The notes beneath the pieces were generated by a model. It made no database searches, had not been told where the DNA came from, and was given only the letters and a program-made list of their open reading frames with translations. A program made the translations under genes and the position numbers. From Pleurostoma richardsiae (lineage: Eukaryota > Ascomycota > Sordariomycetes > Calosphaeriales > Pleurostomataceae), in assembly GCA_030052745.1 (NCBI GenBank), contig JANBVO010000041.1, positions 241,054 to 305,053 on the forward strand: 64,000 nt of DNA. Reading direction: 5' to 3'. Below, one piece after another: positions 1 to 10,315 of this stretch (positions are counted from its first letter, which is position 1; the number at the start of each line of letters is the position of its first letter).

Positions 1-66
1 ACTTTGCTGAGGCACATGGCAGTGCAGAGAAACGCGAGAATGCCCTGGTTACAATTTATTCTATCA

Positions 67-137
67 AAAGCCCCTTTATAAAAGTCGGCGCCTGAGCCAT
101 AGTCTATGTTCCTTCTACAAATCGTCATTTCTCAGCT
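67..137. repeat. Diverged direct repeat, copy 1
   Basis: This block aligns with 600-670. Both share the core CATAGTCTAT-TTCCTTCT and a TCAGC end, and the similarity fades upstream into a TTACAAT block. Most mismatches I can align are transitions (G/A, C/T). That is what repeat-induced point mutation leaves, although two short copies cannot prove it. Confidence 0.5.
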
Positions 138-599
138 TAAATGATCAAGTCAGATATCTGCTGTTCTCTAACGAGATTTGTTGATGGCCGAACATCACAT
201 ATCACTCCGGGAACGAAAGTAGTCATGGCAAATGAAGATTTGAACCCTGCGACCTTAGCACGCTTGCGGCTCGTTAATACAGACTCCTGGTGCCCCCAGT
301 ATTCAGAGGTCTTACGCTGTCACTGATGATGATTACGCCGGTGTGCTCTGTAGATGAATCTTTACAGTAGGATTTTTCATCTAACTTCCCTGAAAGAATA
401 GTGGGAAATACCGTATAGTAGACGGTGTTTACTATTATACCATTCGTTTTGATTCTCAGAAGCGGTGAGACAGTTCTTTTGGTAGGGTCATCCGTACGGG
501 TAATCTGGTTAAACACAACTAACGTGCCTGCAACAGACCTCGAACGAAGATCGTGGAGCCGGGTGCAAGAAGGGCATCTTTACAATGCATGAAGTCACA

Positions 600-670
600 A
601 AAGTCCCCCATAAGAACACCGGTGCGTCAATCATAGTCTATATTCCTTCTGCACATCACCATCTGTCAGC
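600..670. repeat. Diverged direct repeat, copy 2
   Basis: Partner of the block at 67-137, in the same orientation and about 530 bp away. It shares the CATAGTCTAT-TTCCTTCT core. It ends about 35 bases past the stop codon of the neighbouring minus-strand gene, so it may lie in that gene's 3' UTR. Confidence 0.5.
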
Positions 671-704
671 ACGAGGCCCAAATGTTCCGCAGATTCGACT
701 ACAC

Positions 705-1629
705 TCACACGTAGTCAGGTTGAGCTCGTTTCCACTCCAGCAAAGCCCGTCTACACTCGTCTCGTCTGAAGTCGTGAGGCCAGCCGTGCTCCTTGTAGAT
801 GCGAACCAGGTCCTAGAATCCAACCATTAGACCAGCTCTTGACCATGACAGAAACGGGCACTACCATGGTATCATCTGCCCACTTCCCTTTGGGCCACGG
901 ATCGTCATCCTCGCCATCGGTGTCCTCGCCCTCATCGTCTTTCTCATCAAACGGCATCCAACCGGTCCGAATGGCGGACAGCTTCTCATTTGGAATGCCG
1001 AGCCACTCCATGTCGATGTACTTCTGCCGCCATCTGTTCAAAAACTCTCGTATCGGCAAGGTCTCATCGCAACACCGGTCACGCCAGCTCCGAGGGTCGC
1101 CCTCAGGGTACGTAGGCTCGTACGCGTAGTACATGCTATAGTATCTTGTCGCAGTGCCGTCCGTCGTATCTAGAAGAATCACCCATTCCTCCCGATCTCT
1201 ACCCGCCGTCAGCTGCACTACCCACTCAGGCCACTGCCACTTCCCCCGCGAGTTGTGACCTAGCCAGCTGGTGGCGGGGGGTAGTGGTCGAAGTTCTTGT
1301 AAGCCGGATCTGCCCACGAGACGCCAGTCGCACGCGAAGCACTCTGGCGCCGTCCAGTTGAAGCGCTCTCCGACCTCCCCCCGTATGTACGGCAGGTGGC
1401 GGAGTAGCTCGACTGCCTCGTCTGACTTGTGGATGTCCCGCTTGGTGAGGGACTCGCTCGTGATCTCCGGCCAGCCACTGGGGGGTGCATAATCAATGGC
1501 AGATGGGTCGATGTGAGGCAGCGTGGCGAGAAACTTGTAAAAGTCGCTCAATGCAGACACGATCTCTTGTCTAGAGTAGTACGCCGGTTTCCTTAGGCGT
1601 ACGTCGGGCATCAGATTCAAGTCGGCCAT
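705..1629 (-). CDS. Conserved fungal protein of unknown function
   Basis: I place exons at 865-1629 and 705-812, which gives 290 residues. The ATG at 1629 opens with MADLNLMPDVRLRKP, the beginning I associate with a conserved, uncharacterised Pezizomycotina family. The protein is acidic, rich in Trp and Tyr, has an Asp/Glu run near residues 225-240, and shows no signal peptide or membrane segment, so it is probably cytosolic or nuclear. The reading frame from 865 runs on to a stop near 751 without conservation. The family-like tail (DLVRIYKEHGWP...WKRAQPDYV) lies in another frame and ends at 705. A 52-nt intron (813-864) with a CTAAT branch site and a TTCTAG acceptor joins the two in phase. 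The GTAGTG donor is weak, and a donor 9 nt further downstream would also keep phase. A one-base indel is the less likely alternative. I know no function for it. Confidence 0.7.
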
Positions 1630-3287
1630 GGCGTATGTAGAAAGTGCGCCTGAGCGTTGCAAAGGCCAGGTTGCCCAGTTTGAGGTCTTGACCCCCGCGG
1701 CAAATTAAGGCCGGCATACAACGAACCAAATCTCGGTACCGAAGAAGAACAGTGAAAACCTAATCAACTTCCTCACAATATCAATTCTCAGGAAGAACTA
1801 CACTACCGTTCTCCATATCCACCGTACAAGCAATTCCGGTCTTCAGTACGGAGCACCTACAGACCTATTATACGACGAGGAACCCGACGTTGTATATGAG
1901 TAGTGGGTTCCTACGGCATCTTCAAACTTGAAAACCTACATACCTATCTCCTATAATATACGTAATCTCAATATTATCTCTTGAAACTATCCCAAGAAGC
2001 TCACTGCGGACTCTGATCTCCCGACGAGCCCTCTTGAGAGATCTAGCTCGCGAAATAGAGGCGGAGTTTGTTCGAACTCCGTTCCAGAGACTGGTACACT
2101 TCCTCGGTCCGTAGCTGCAACAGGTGTGAGCGCACTACACGTCTTGAGCGGTACGTGATCGAGACAGACGCGGCCCAGTGTCTGCATGGACCTGAATCTA
2201 GGTCAGAGTCTGGTCAGTCACTCCATTGCCATTGTTTCGCTGACGGCGCCTGTACCACCGGTGAACGCGAAACAAGAAGCCTGTTGCAACCAATCTAGAG
2301 AGGGTTAAAGGTGACACAAGTGGATATCATCGGCGAGGGCTCTTTTGAAGGCCGGTCATCCAGGATGGAGCGGCTATGATCTCTGGTTGACGTGTTGACC
2401 ATAGTACATCATTCGAGTCGACTCTTCTCCTCCTCAAGGAGTCCAATTTACCATAGAGAATCGAAAATTGCCCGCCATACACAGCAGGGGTTCGTGAAGT
2501 TTGGGCTTAAGCTTTACATGGTGTCGGGCTTTGCAGAGGCTGTTGATGAAAACAACGACAGGCTGACCGACAGTCGGCAGAGGCGAAAAAGGAACGATTG
2601 CTCCGTCCCATATCCATCCCACTGCGGATAGCGGGCGCCCTTTATCCACATTATGCGGTTGGCGTACCGATGCGCCGATGCGCCGCTTAGCTCACCCTGA
2701 ATATGTGGGTTTAGTCCCTACTAATACGGAGTGCACGGAGTAGAGAACCACAGACACGGTACGTACTAACAGACTACCTACTCGTGGTACCGGGGTACAT
2801 ATTTTTTTCGTTTGCCATTCCATTCAGGGCCTCCCGACTGGCCGCCGCTGCGAGACACACACACCCACCCCGTGCAGCTTGTGCAACGTCGATCCTGGGA
2901 CCCCCGCCAGCACCACTGCCATCTCTCACATATCCATCCATCTATCCATCCACCCACCCTGCAATTCTGCAATCCTGCAAGATCGGGAGTCGTTTCTCTC
3001 GCACGGAACTGCGCGGATAGACAGCCGACCTGTCACGGCCCGCACCCGTACCAAGCAAAGGCTCACCGTTGGAGGCCCGCCTTCCCACGTTGATCGACAG
3101 CGCTACCGGCCGGCCGGCGAACCCTCCTGCCCGACCGCCTCCAAAGGCCTCAAAAACCCAAGCCACACACATGCGCGGACCTGACGGAGAGGCAGCACCA
3201 CCTGTTGCTTGTGTCGCGTGCTAGACAGCGCCATCTTCGTCGTGTCGCTTCACCTTTCGACGCTTCCACCCCGATGTGACCGCAACC
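1630..3287. promoter_or_regulatory. Divergent intergenic region upstream of wc-1
   Basis: About 1.66 kb between two divergent starts, so it holds the promoters of both. The part from 1680 to 2000 is AT-rich and contains an inverted repeat, AGGAACCC at 1878-1885 and GGGTTCCT at 1905-1912. A run of CATC-type repeats lies at about 2930-2960. From about 2800 to 3280 the plus strand is pyrimidine-rich, as expected of a long wc-1 leader. I could place no specific factor sites with confidence. Confidence 0.5.
2930..2960. repeat. CATC/CACC microsatellite
   Basis: An imperfect tetranucleotide run of CATC, TATC and CACC units in the presumed 5' leader of wc-1. It is a simple-sequence repeat and could vary in length between strains. 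Confidence 0.7.
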
Positions 3288-6200
3288 ATGAACAACTTCT
3301 ACGGCAACCAGCTCCCTCCGGATGAGCTGCAGCGTCAGCTCGCTGCCGAGCACCAGCGCCGGCAGGCGAGGCAGAGGCCGAGCGTCGCTATTCCAACCAC
3401 TGTCGGGCAGGCCATCCAGCCAGGCGTTCCGCTATCTTCGGGCATGGAAACCCCCGCGATGATGGGTGGCGAGTCCCTCGACGATATCATCCGCGACAAC
3501 AGCCACGAGCTTCACAGACGACGAAGCGTTCCTCACCCTTTCACAGGGCACCTGGGCCAAGAGGAGCATGACAGAAGAGTATCGATGATGGAGTTCGGAA
3601 ATGCAGGCCAGATGTTTAGAGACTTTCAGTTTGGTGGCATCGCCGGCGCATCGCCGGTAGGGGCAATGCCCGCATACGATACTATGGGTGGCACAATGGG
3701 CATCTCGGGCAGTTCGGCCGCTTTCCCGCAGCCGATGCTTGCCATTTCTGACTCCAACGACTTTCCCGCCATAAGCTCTGACATGATGAGCAGCATGACA
3801 GCTTTCTCGAATCTCAACATGGGCCAGCTTCCCGCGGGTGATGCTTCGGCCATCGATCTCTTCTCACTGCCCGATATGCCGGACCACTTTGGAGCTGGCA
3901 CGATAGACCGAGTGCCAACCGGCTTCGAGATGGATATGAATACGGAGAACACGTCTCTAAGCGCTTCTACGACGGATCGTCCCACTGACTTACGTATGGA
4001 CGACGCAGATGAGGAGATGTCAGTCCCGCACTCATTCAATAATAGCGCAGGCGGGCTTGGAGATGGCCTTTCGGCACGACGGCAAAGACAGCAGACCGCG
4101 GGGGCGGACCGAGGCGTTGCCAACTTTCAGCCGCCAATACCGAGTGTACAACGTGAAATGCCCAGCGGGACGTCTTTCCACTCACCAGTCTCCTCTGCCT
4201 CACAGGTCAGCACTGCCCGGCCGAGCATAGCCCCGGAGACACCGACGACTGTCCCACCGCCATCAACGAGCGCACCCACCCCGCTAGACATCAAGCCCGA
4301 GAAGAATGTGTATTCAAAGAGCGGCTTCGACATGGTTCGAGCGTTGTACTATGTGGCGACACGGCAGAATCCCGAGGTCAACTTGGGGGCCGTAGATATG
4401 TCTTGTGCATTTGTTGTCTGCGATGTCACCCAGAATGACTGCCCCATCATCTATGTCTCGGACAACTTTCAGAATTTGACGGGCTATAGCCGGCATGAAA
4501 TCGTCGGCCAGAATTGCCGCTTTCTCCAGGCACCTGACGGCAAGGTTGAAGCCGGGACCAAGAGAGAGTTCGTTGAGAATGATGCCGTTTACAACCTGAA
4601 GAGGAAGATCGAAGAGGGCAAAGAGGTCCAGCAAAGCCTAATCAACTACCGAAAGGGCGGGAAACCATTCCTGAACCTACTCACTATGATCCCAATACCG
4701 TGGGATACCAAGGATATTCGGTATTTCATCGGCTTCCAGATCGACCTCGTCGAGTGTCCCGACGCCATCTCGGGCCAAGCAATGGGCGGAGTCCAGGTCA
4801 ACTACACGCACAGTGATATTGGGCAGTATATCTGGACCCCACCAAGTGGGAGCCAGTGGGAGCCCGAGAACGGCCAGACCCTTGGCATGGACGATGTGTC
4901 AACGCTCCTGCAGCAGTTCAACCCCAAGGGAGCCGTGTCCGACTGGCACAAGCAGACGTGGGATAAAATGCTGCTGGAGAACACGGACGATGTTGTCCAC
5001 GTCCTGTCACTCAAGGGACTGTTTCTTTACCTCTCCCCGTCTTGCAAGAGGGTTCTCGAGTATGACACCAACGACCTTGTTGGCACCTCCCTGTCCTCCG
5101 TCTGCCATCCATCCGACATTGTCCCGGTCACGAGGGAGCTCAAGGATACGGCTGCCGGGACTGTGGTGAGCATCGTCTTCAGGATTAGGCGAAAGATCAG
5201 CGGATTCACTTGGTTTGAAAGCCGCGGCTCGTTATTCGTTGAACATGGCAAGGGCCGTAAGTGCATCATCCTGGTGGGACGGAAACGGCCGGTCTTCGCG
5301 CTGAGCAGGAGGGACTTGGAAGCCAATGGCGGTATCGGCGACAGCGAACTGTGGACTAAGCTCTCGACATCGGGCATGTTCCTCTTTGTCTCGTCCAACG
5401 TCAGGTCACTGCTGGATCTGCAACCCGAGAACCTGGAAGGCACCAGTATACAGGATCTGATGCGGAAGGAGTCAAGAGGTGAATTTGGTCGCGCCATAGA
5501 AAAAGCACGGAGGGGAAAGATCGTTACCTGCAAGCACGAGGTGCAGAACAGGAGGGGACAGGTGCTCCAAGCGCAGACTGTGCTGTATCCTGGAGATGCG
5601 GCAGAAGGTCACAAGCCAACTTTCCTCCTCGCCCAGACGAAGCTGCTCAAGGCTTCCAGCCGTGCAGCAGGCGCCGCAGGCAGCAGGTCCGGGGCGTCCA
5701 CGACGGGCCCTGGCGATGACTCTCTGCATCCTCCAGCAGGCGTCCACGTGTCCGCTCATGGTCCCGGTGCAGGGCAGGTCCCTCAGCCGCTGGGCGGAGC
5801 TCTTACGCTAGGCACACAAGACGCGGCGTTGGCAGCTGACGTTAACATATTCGACGAGCTGAAGACAACGCGTTGCACCTCGTGGCAGTATGAGCTACGG
5901 CAAATGGAGAAGATGAATCGCATCCTAGCAGAGGAGCTCGGTCAGCTGCTAAGCAACAAGAAGAAGCGGAAGAGGAGGAAGGGCGTGGGTAACGTGGTGC
6001 GCGACTGCGCGAACTGCCATACCAAGAACACACCTGAATGGCGGAGAGGCCCAAGTGGCCAGAGAGACCTGTGCAACAGCTGTGGGCTGAGATGGGCGAA
6101 GCAGGTGAGAAAACGGCGTATGAACACTCCCCGATGCACCTATACTAATCGCTGCTGTCGCAGATTGGCCGAGTCTCCTCCCGCGCCTCCTCCAGGGGGA

Positions 6201-6487
6201 ACGGTGACTCTCAGAGCAAGAAATCCAACTCGCCGGCGCATTCATCTCCACTGCAGCGGGAAGTCACCGATGCCGAACCGAGCGCCTTCGGCGAGATGAG
6301 GCCGAGCAGATCGTCGAGTGCGACCAGTGCCGGCAGTAACACTGCGAGCACGACCGTGCCTCCGGGCGCGTCATCCAAGAGCCACCATGCCATGCCACCG
6401 CCTAGCCAGCCACTGCTGGACGGGGGAAGCGGTTTTCGGGGCACGGCTATGGAGATGACGTCTATCCGCGAGACTCACGAGGATTGA
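3288..6487 (+). CDS. wc-1: White collar-1 blue-light photoreceptor and transcription factor
   Basis: Exons 3288-6104 and 6164-6487 encode 1046 residues (N. crassa WC-1 is about 1170). The first ATG begins MNNFYGNQL. The LOV domain covers about residues 345-490 and carries the NCRFLQAP loop, whose Cys410 is the flavin-adduct cysteine of the family. Two further PAS domains follow (about 555-670 and 685-775), then a basic KKKRKRRKG stretch that is a likely nuclear signal, then a GATA-type zinc finger with Cys907, 910, 929 and 932 (C-X2-C-X18-C-X2-C). The 59-nt intron (6105-6163) falls just after the finger. After splicing, the tail ends with GGSGFRG and MEMTSIRE, as in Neurospora. WC-1 is known to pair with WC-2 through PAS contacts, to bind light-response elements and to drive the clock gene frq. 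The N terminus has scattered Gln but no polyglutamine run. Confidence 0.97.
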
Positions 6488-9124
6488 AGTCTTCGTCGAG
6501 GCTTCTCGTTTACGACTTCGTGCCAAACCTGATATGTCTCAAGCCTGGGACCTCATGCTCGCTATTATGACATCCTTCTCTCGAGAGACCAGTTCCTACG
6601 ATCAATTCGCGACTTTTCGGACCCGACCACGCAGCGTGGCTCGTCGGACTTGTTCTACCTCTTTGTCAGAGCGCCATGGGGAAGAATTCAGTTTCGAGAA
6701 TACCCGACCTGTCACCATTTGCTCACGATCCAACGATCAGCCATACAAACGCAAACAGATGCCTCGATATGGAATGGAATCTCCTCTCCTTCTTCTCCTC
6801 TTCACGATCCATTTTTTACTTCATGATCGGTCAGCATCTACGCAGGGTGTGTCATGCAGACCTTGTATCTTCCTTTTAGCCTGGCGCTCTCGGCTCAAGC
6901 ACACGTGGAGAAGGGGCATATTGATACCCATGCCGTTTCAGCGGCTATGCTAGAACTACGGCGCAGCTACACCCGGGTGGGTGAGGGAACTGGAAAGGGC
7001 GACGAGCAAGCGGTTCTTCGCTGTTTGCCTCGGAAAGGAAGGGGACCTATGGCATAGATACGGTGACTGTTCAGCTTGATGTATCGCTCTAGGTAGGGGC
7101 AAGAGAGGTGCTCCGGATGAACAGTTTTCCTCTCATCGGAGCACGCATGCATCGCTATTCTGCGGAGTGGATGATCAAAAGATGCTCGAGCTGGAGCTCG
7201 AGCCACCGCTGGTGCTACTGGACTTTGGGAGGTCACATTCACGACGTGCACGAGATTTCAGGAATTAATTGGTGGGCCTTTGACGACGGAGACTTGTTCA
7301 ACACTCTGTAAGCGACCTTTCGAGTGCCTTCACTTGCTGCTGATAGATACTATGTACAGTAAAGAGAGCATGTTACTTGGCTTAGCCGGGTGCCAGAAAG
7401 CAGTCTCATCAGTGTTCATCGACGGTGCTCCCGCCTGGCGAAGCCTTGGAACATGTCGGAGCTCGTTCCGCTCGCCCATTCCGCGCTGGCGACGAATGAG
7501 TTGCTTGTTTCCTCTTTCTTAGCAGGAAAGGGCCGGGGTCTCAACCAGCAAAGCCGCTTAATGTCCTATGACGATGTCCCAGTCCGCTGCCGCAGAGACC
7601 AGGGGAAGGAGCAGCACTCTGAACTCTACTCTGTACTCCAGATGAAAGTGCTATGCAGAAGCGCTCACTCATCGGGAACAACAAAGATGTCCCTTGCTCT
7701 TATTCCCTCTGCCCTGCCTTACCTCGCCATCAGCTTGGAGCCAAGTCCTCCGAGACCCCATGTCACCTCCGCAATAGTGCCGATTTCCGCACCAGGGATG
7801 CTGGCAGGTTGCCAGATTCTGGGCAAAATACACAATGTAGTTGGTTTGTAAATAGGAGAGCGCAGGTTCTACCAACGCAACGCAGTGACATCGTCGCGCC
7901 CCGTTGCACTAAAGTTTTGTCAGAACCCCTGAGCGAACAGCCTCTAAGCCATTGCCACTTCCACACTTCGCGTACCTTCACCCGCCATGGCAAAAGACAT
8001 GAAACCGTGTGGCGCTCAACGCCTGTCAACAGCCACAACAGAAGGGGATAAACAAGGAGCAGATGCATGCGCGGACGCATGAAACATCATCACAGCAACT
8101 CCTTCCCGCGCGCCACGCACAGCTCCGCCCGGAGTGGCTGTAACGTTAACCTTAAAAAACTCCAGAAACCCCCCCCCCTGGACAGGTGACAAGTGTCAAT
8201 CAATGTGCGTAGGTGTGTTTCAACTCGAAAAAAGAAAAAGCCGTCGGGAAGTGGCGTAGGAAACAGACAGAGCGATTTGCATGTGCGCCAAAATCTGACT
8301 GCGTCCCCGTTTCAAGAAGACGCAGTTTGTGCGAGCAATGTGTAACGCGAAGAACGTCTCTATACAGGACGTCCTGCGTGTCTGTCAGCGACACCACACC
8401 TCTGTTTGTTCGTACGCGTACTCCGTAGGGAATTCCGCACAGGTAGTCAGTCTCTTGAGGTGTTCCGGGTCATCACGGATCCTCCGCTTGTCAGCATCTG
8501 TGGTACTGTACCCTCTTCCATCTCGAAACACCATGTCTCCCGTGCTGTCAGCTCGCAATTTGGCCGATTGGCCCGCTCTTCAGTGTTTCATGCCGTTCTC
8601 TTTGCCCCCTTTCGGGTTCCTCCTCCGCCCCCGAACCATTTCACACCTCCCCGCTTCCCGCTGTCTCTAGCCCCGGGGGCTGTGTAGCGCCCAATTTGGG
8701 CCGGGATTGCGGGGGCCAAAATCGTCATTTCGGTGCTTTAGGAGCGGGATAGAGGCCGAAAAGAAGATATCATGACCTGGAAACTGGCCAGCCGATGTAT
8801 GTATAGCGGCCACTGTTAAGCATCAACTACTTAGCTATGTTCCTAGCAGCTAGACGGAACTCCCTATATCTGCCTGCCTTTGTCCTCCTGGATATACCCT
8901 CCTCTTTAGAAAACAAAAAAGCATCACTCCGACCACGCCGTGACTTGATACATAGAACTCCGAAAAATGTAGTCCTTTCATTATTCGTAAGATGCTGGGT
9001 ATCAAATTCCCCTAAGCTGGCACCGCGCCGCCCGTATCGGGCCCCATCAGAGAGGGCTGCTCCTCAGAACTGACCAGCTCCATCCATACTCCGTAGCTGC
9101 CTTGCCGGACCACGAGACACATGT
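6488..9124. other. 2.6-kb gene-free region 3' of wc-1
   Basis: This lies between the wc-1 stop and the stop of the convergent gene at 9125. Its longest frames (about 140-150 codons at 6534-6953 and 7390-7851) are low-complexity and show no domain. It includes a C8-9 homopolymer near 8168 and TACTCCGTA motifs at 8419 and 9087. The 3' UTRs of both genes probably occupy part of it. I see no RNA gene that I can defend. Confidence 0.5.
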
Positions 9125-10315
9125 TCACGCGTAGCGGTCCCCAGAGAACCATAGCTCCTCTGACCTCGTAGACATCGTTCGATTGAGCCCGGTGTAGGCT
9201 GGCGCAGGGCTGCCGTACTCCGTCATCGGCGACACGATGTTGTTTGCCGTGGCGAAAGCGAGTCTCTCGTCGGCTGCTCCCTGCGGCAGGGCGCTAGTCC
9301 AGCCCAGTGTAGCCGACGCAAAGTCGTGCATCGACAGTGACGAAGACAGATGTGGCTGTCCGTGCTGTGGCGGCGCTACCGGGGGCGAGGTGATCAAATC
9401 CCCCGCCAGCGTAGCCATCGGTTGCCGTTCGCCTTGGTTCCACCACTGGTCCTCGAAGCCGTTGTCGATGGTCATCATTGCCTGCCCGAGAGCCTCTAGG
9501 TCACGTACTCTCTCGGGATCCTCCCGGCGATAGCGCGGCTCATGGATTGGTGACTGGATGCTCACAACCGTTGGACTGTTCGCAAAGGTATCACCATCCT
9601 CTTGCTGTCGCTCTGGGAAAGTATGTCGGACATTCGGCGAGGAGAAGGGATCGCTCGCGCTCGCCTCGTCTACAGCGTCCGGGTTATAGCCCATAGGCCA
9701 GGACCATGAAGACCAAGGCATCCCATCTTCGCCTAGCCGGTACCGGGATGGCACCTCCGGTAGTTCCTTCCATAGACTCGGCGGCGGCCGGGATGACGAC
9801 GCTTCTGCGGTGGAAGTGCCGGTCATGCGCTGGTCTGCGGATCGGGGTCGGACAACATCCCAGCTGTTGTCACTGATGGGTGGTGGCGCCGAGCGTCCTC
9901 GCTCATGAGAAGACCTAGAGCTTCGCGAGGACCGCCGACTCGGTTGCCCCTCTTGCTGATTGGAAGGCTCATGGAATCGTACCGACTGAAGTTGCCTTGG
10001 GTTTGGGTGGTAGTGCTGGTGTTGATGTTGGTGATGGAGCTGGTGCGGATGCTCGTGATGCAGTTGATATTGATGCTGGGGATAGTGCGCTATGTTCGTT
10101 TGCGGTTGGGAAGCTGAAGAGGCGAGATAGTTGGTGCTCCTCGGCGCAACCTGTCGAGGGAAGTTGGGCGACCGTTCTCGCAGCCCTCGTGATCTGTAGT
10201 GTACTGCGTGAGGACGTGGTGCATGGCTGGGAGACCAAGAGACACCGAACTCGAGGGATACATATATCTGTGGGCGGTGGTGATTCCGCCCGGGGTTATC
10301 TGGTGGATGATCCAT
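9125..10315 (-). CDS. Disordered hypothetical protein with His-rich tract
   Basis: A single exon of 396 residues. I chose the ATG at 10315 (MDHPPDNPG), because the frame upstream of it has no ATG further out that looks better. I do not recognise the family. The protein is mostly polar and probably disordered. It has a His/Gln-rich tract at about residues 77-104, a Ser/Arg-rich stretch at about 125-140, and a more hydrophobic, Trp-containing C-terminal half. It ends with EELWFSGDRYA, which looks constrained. There is no signal peptide or membrane segment. It is convergent with wc-1. A nuclear or signalling role is possible, but nothing in the sequence shows one. Confidence 0.7.
   Translation of the reverse strand: MDHPPDNPGRNHHRPQIYVSLEFGVSWSPSHAPRPHAVHYRSRGLRERSPNFPRQVAPRSTNYLASSASQPQTNIAHYPQHQYQLHHEHPHQLHHQHQHQHYHPNPRQLQSVRFHEPSNQQEGQPSRRSSRSSRSSHERGRSAPPPISDNSWDVVRPRSADQRMTGTSTAEASSSRPPPSLWKELPEVPSRYRLGEDGMPWSSWSWPMGYNPDAVDEASASDPFSSPNVRHTFPERQQEDGDTFANSPTVVSIQSPIHEPRYRREDPERVRDLEALGQAMMTIDNGFEDQWWNQGERQPMATLAGDLITSPPVAPPQHGQPHLSSSLSMHDFASATLGWTSALPQGAADERLAFATANNIVSPMTEYGSPAPAYTGLNRTMSTRSEELWFSGDRYA

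Larger units (their letters stand above)
1..704. other. Intergenic left edge with a diverged duplication
   Basis: No gene is supported here. Open frames are short and unlike known proteins. The segment holds two diverged copies of a block of roughly 70-100 bp (listed separately), and an AT-richer stretch around 360-500. It lies downstream of the minus-strand gene that ends at 705, so part of it may be that gene's 3' UTR. Confidence 0.6.

Noticed and set aside
751-864. Frameshift or pseudogene in the first gene
   Set aside because: A 52-nt intron with branch site and acceptor explains the change of frame without any mutation.
2060-2090. tRNA-like B box (GTTCGAACTCC)
   Set aside because: The bases form a simple hairpin, there is no matching A box or cloverleaf, and the spacing inside the B box is wrong.
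1860-2130. Possible solo LTR in the AT-rich segment upstream of wc-1
   Set aside because: It has an LTR-like look (TGTATATGAG) and an 8-bp inverted repeat, but I find no TG...CA ends with a target-site duplication.
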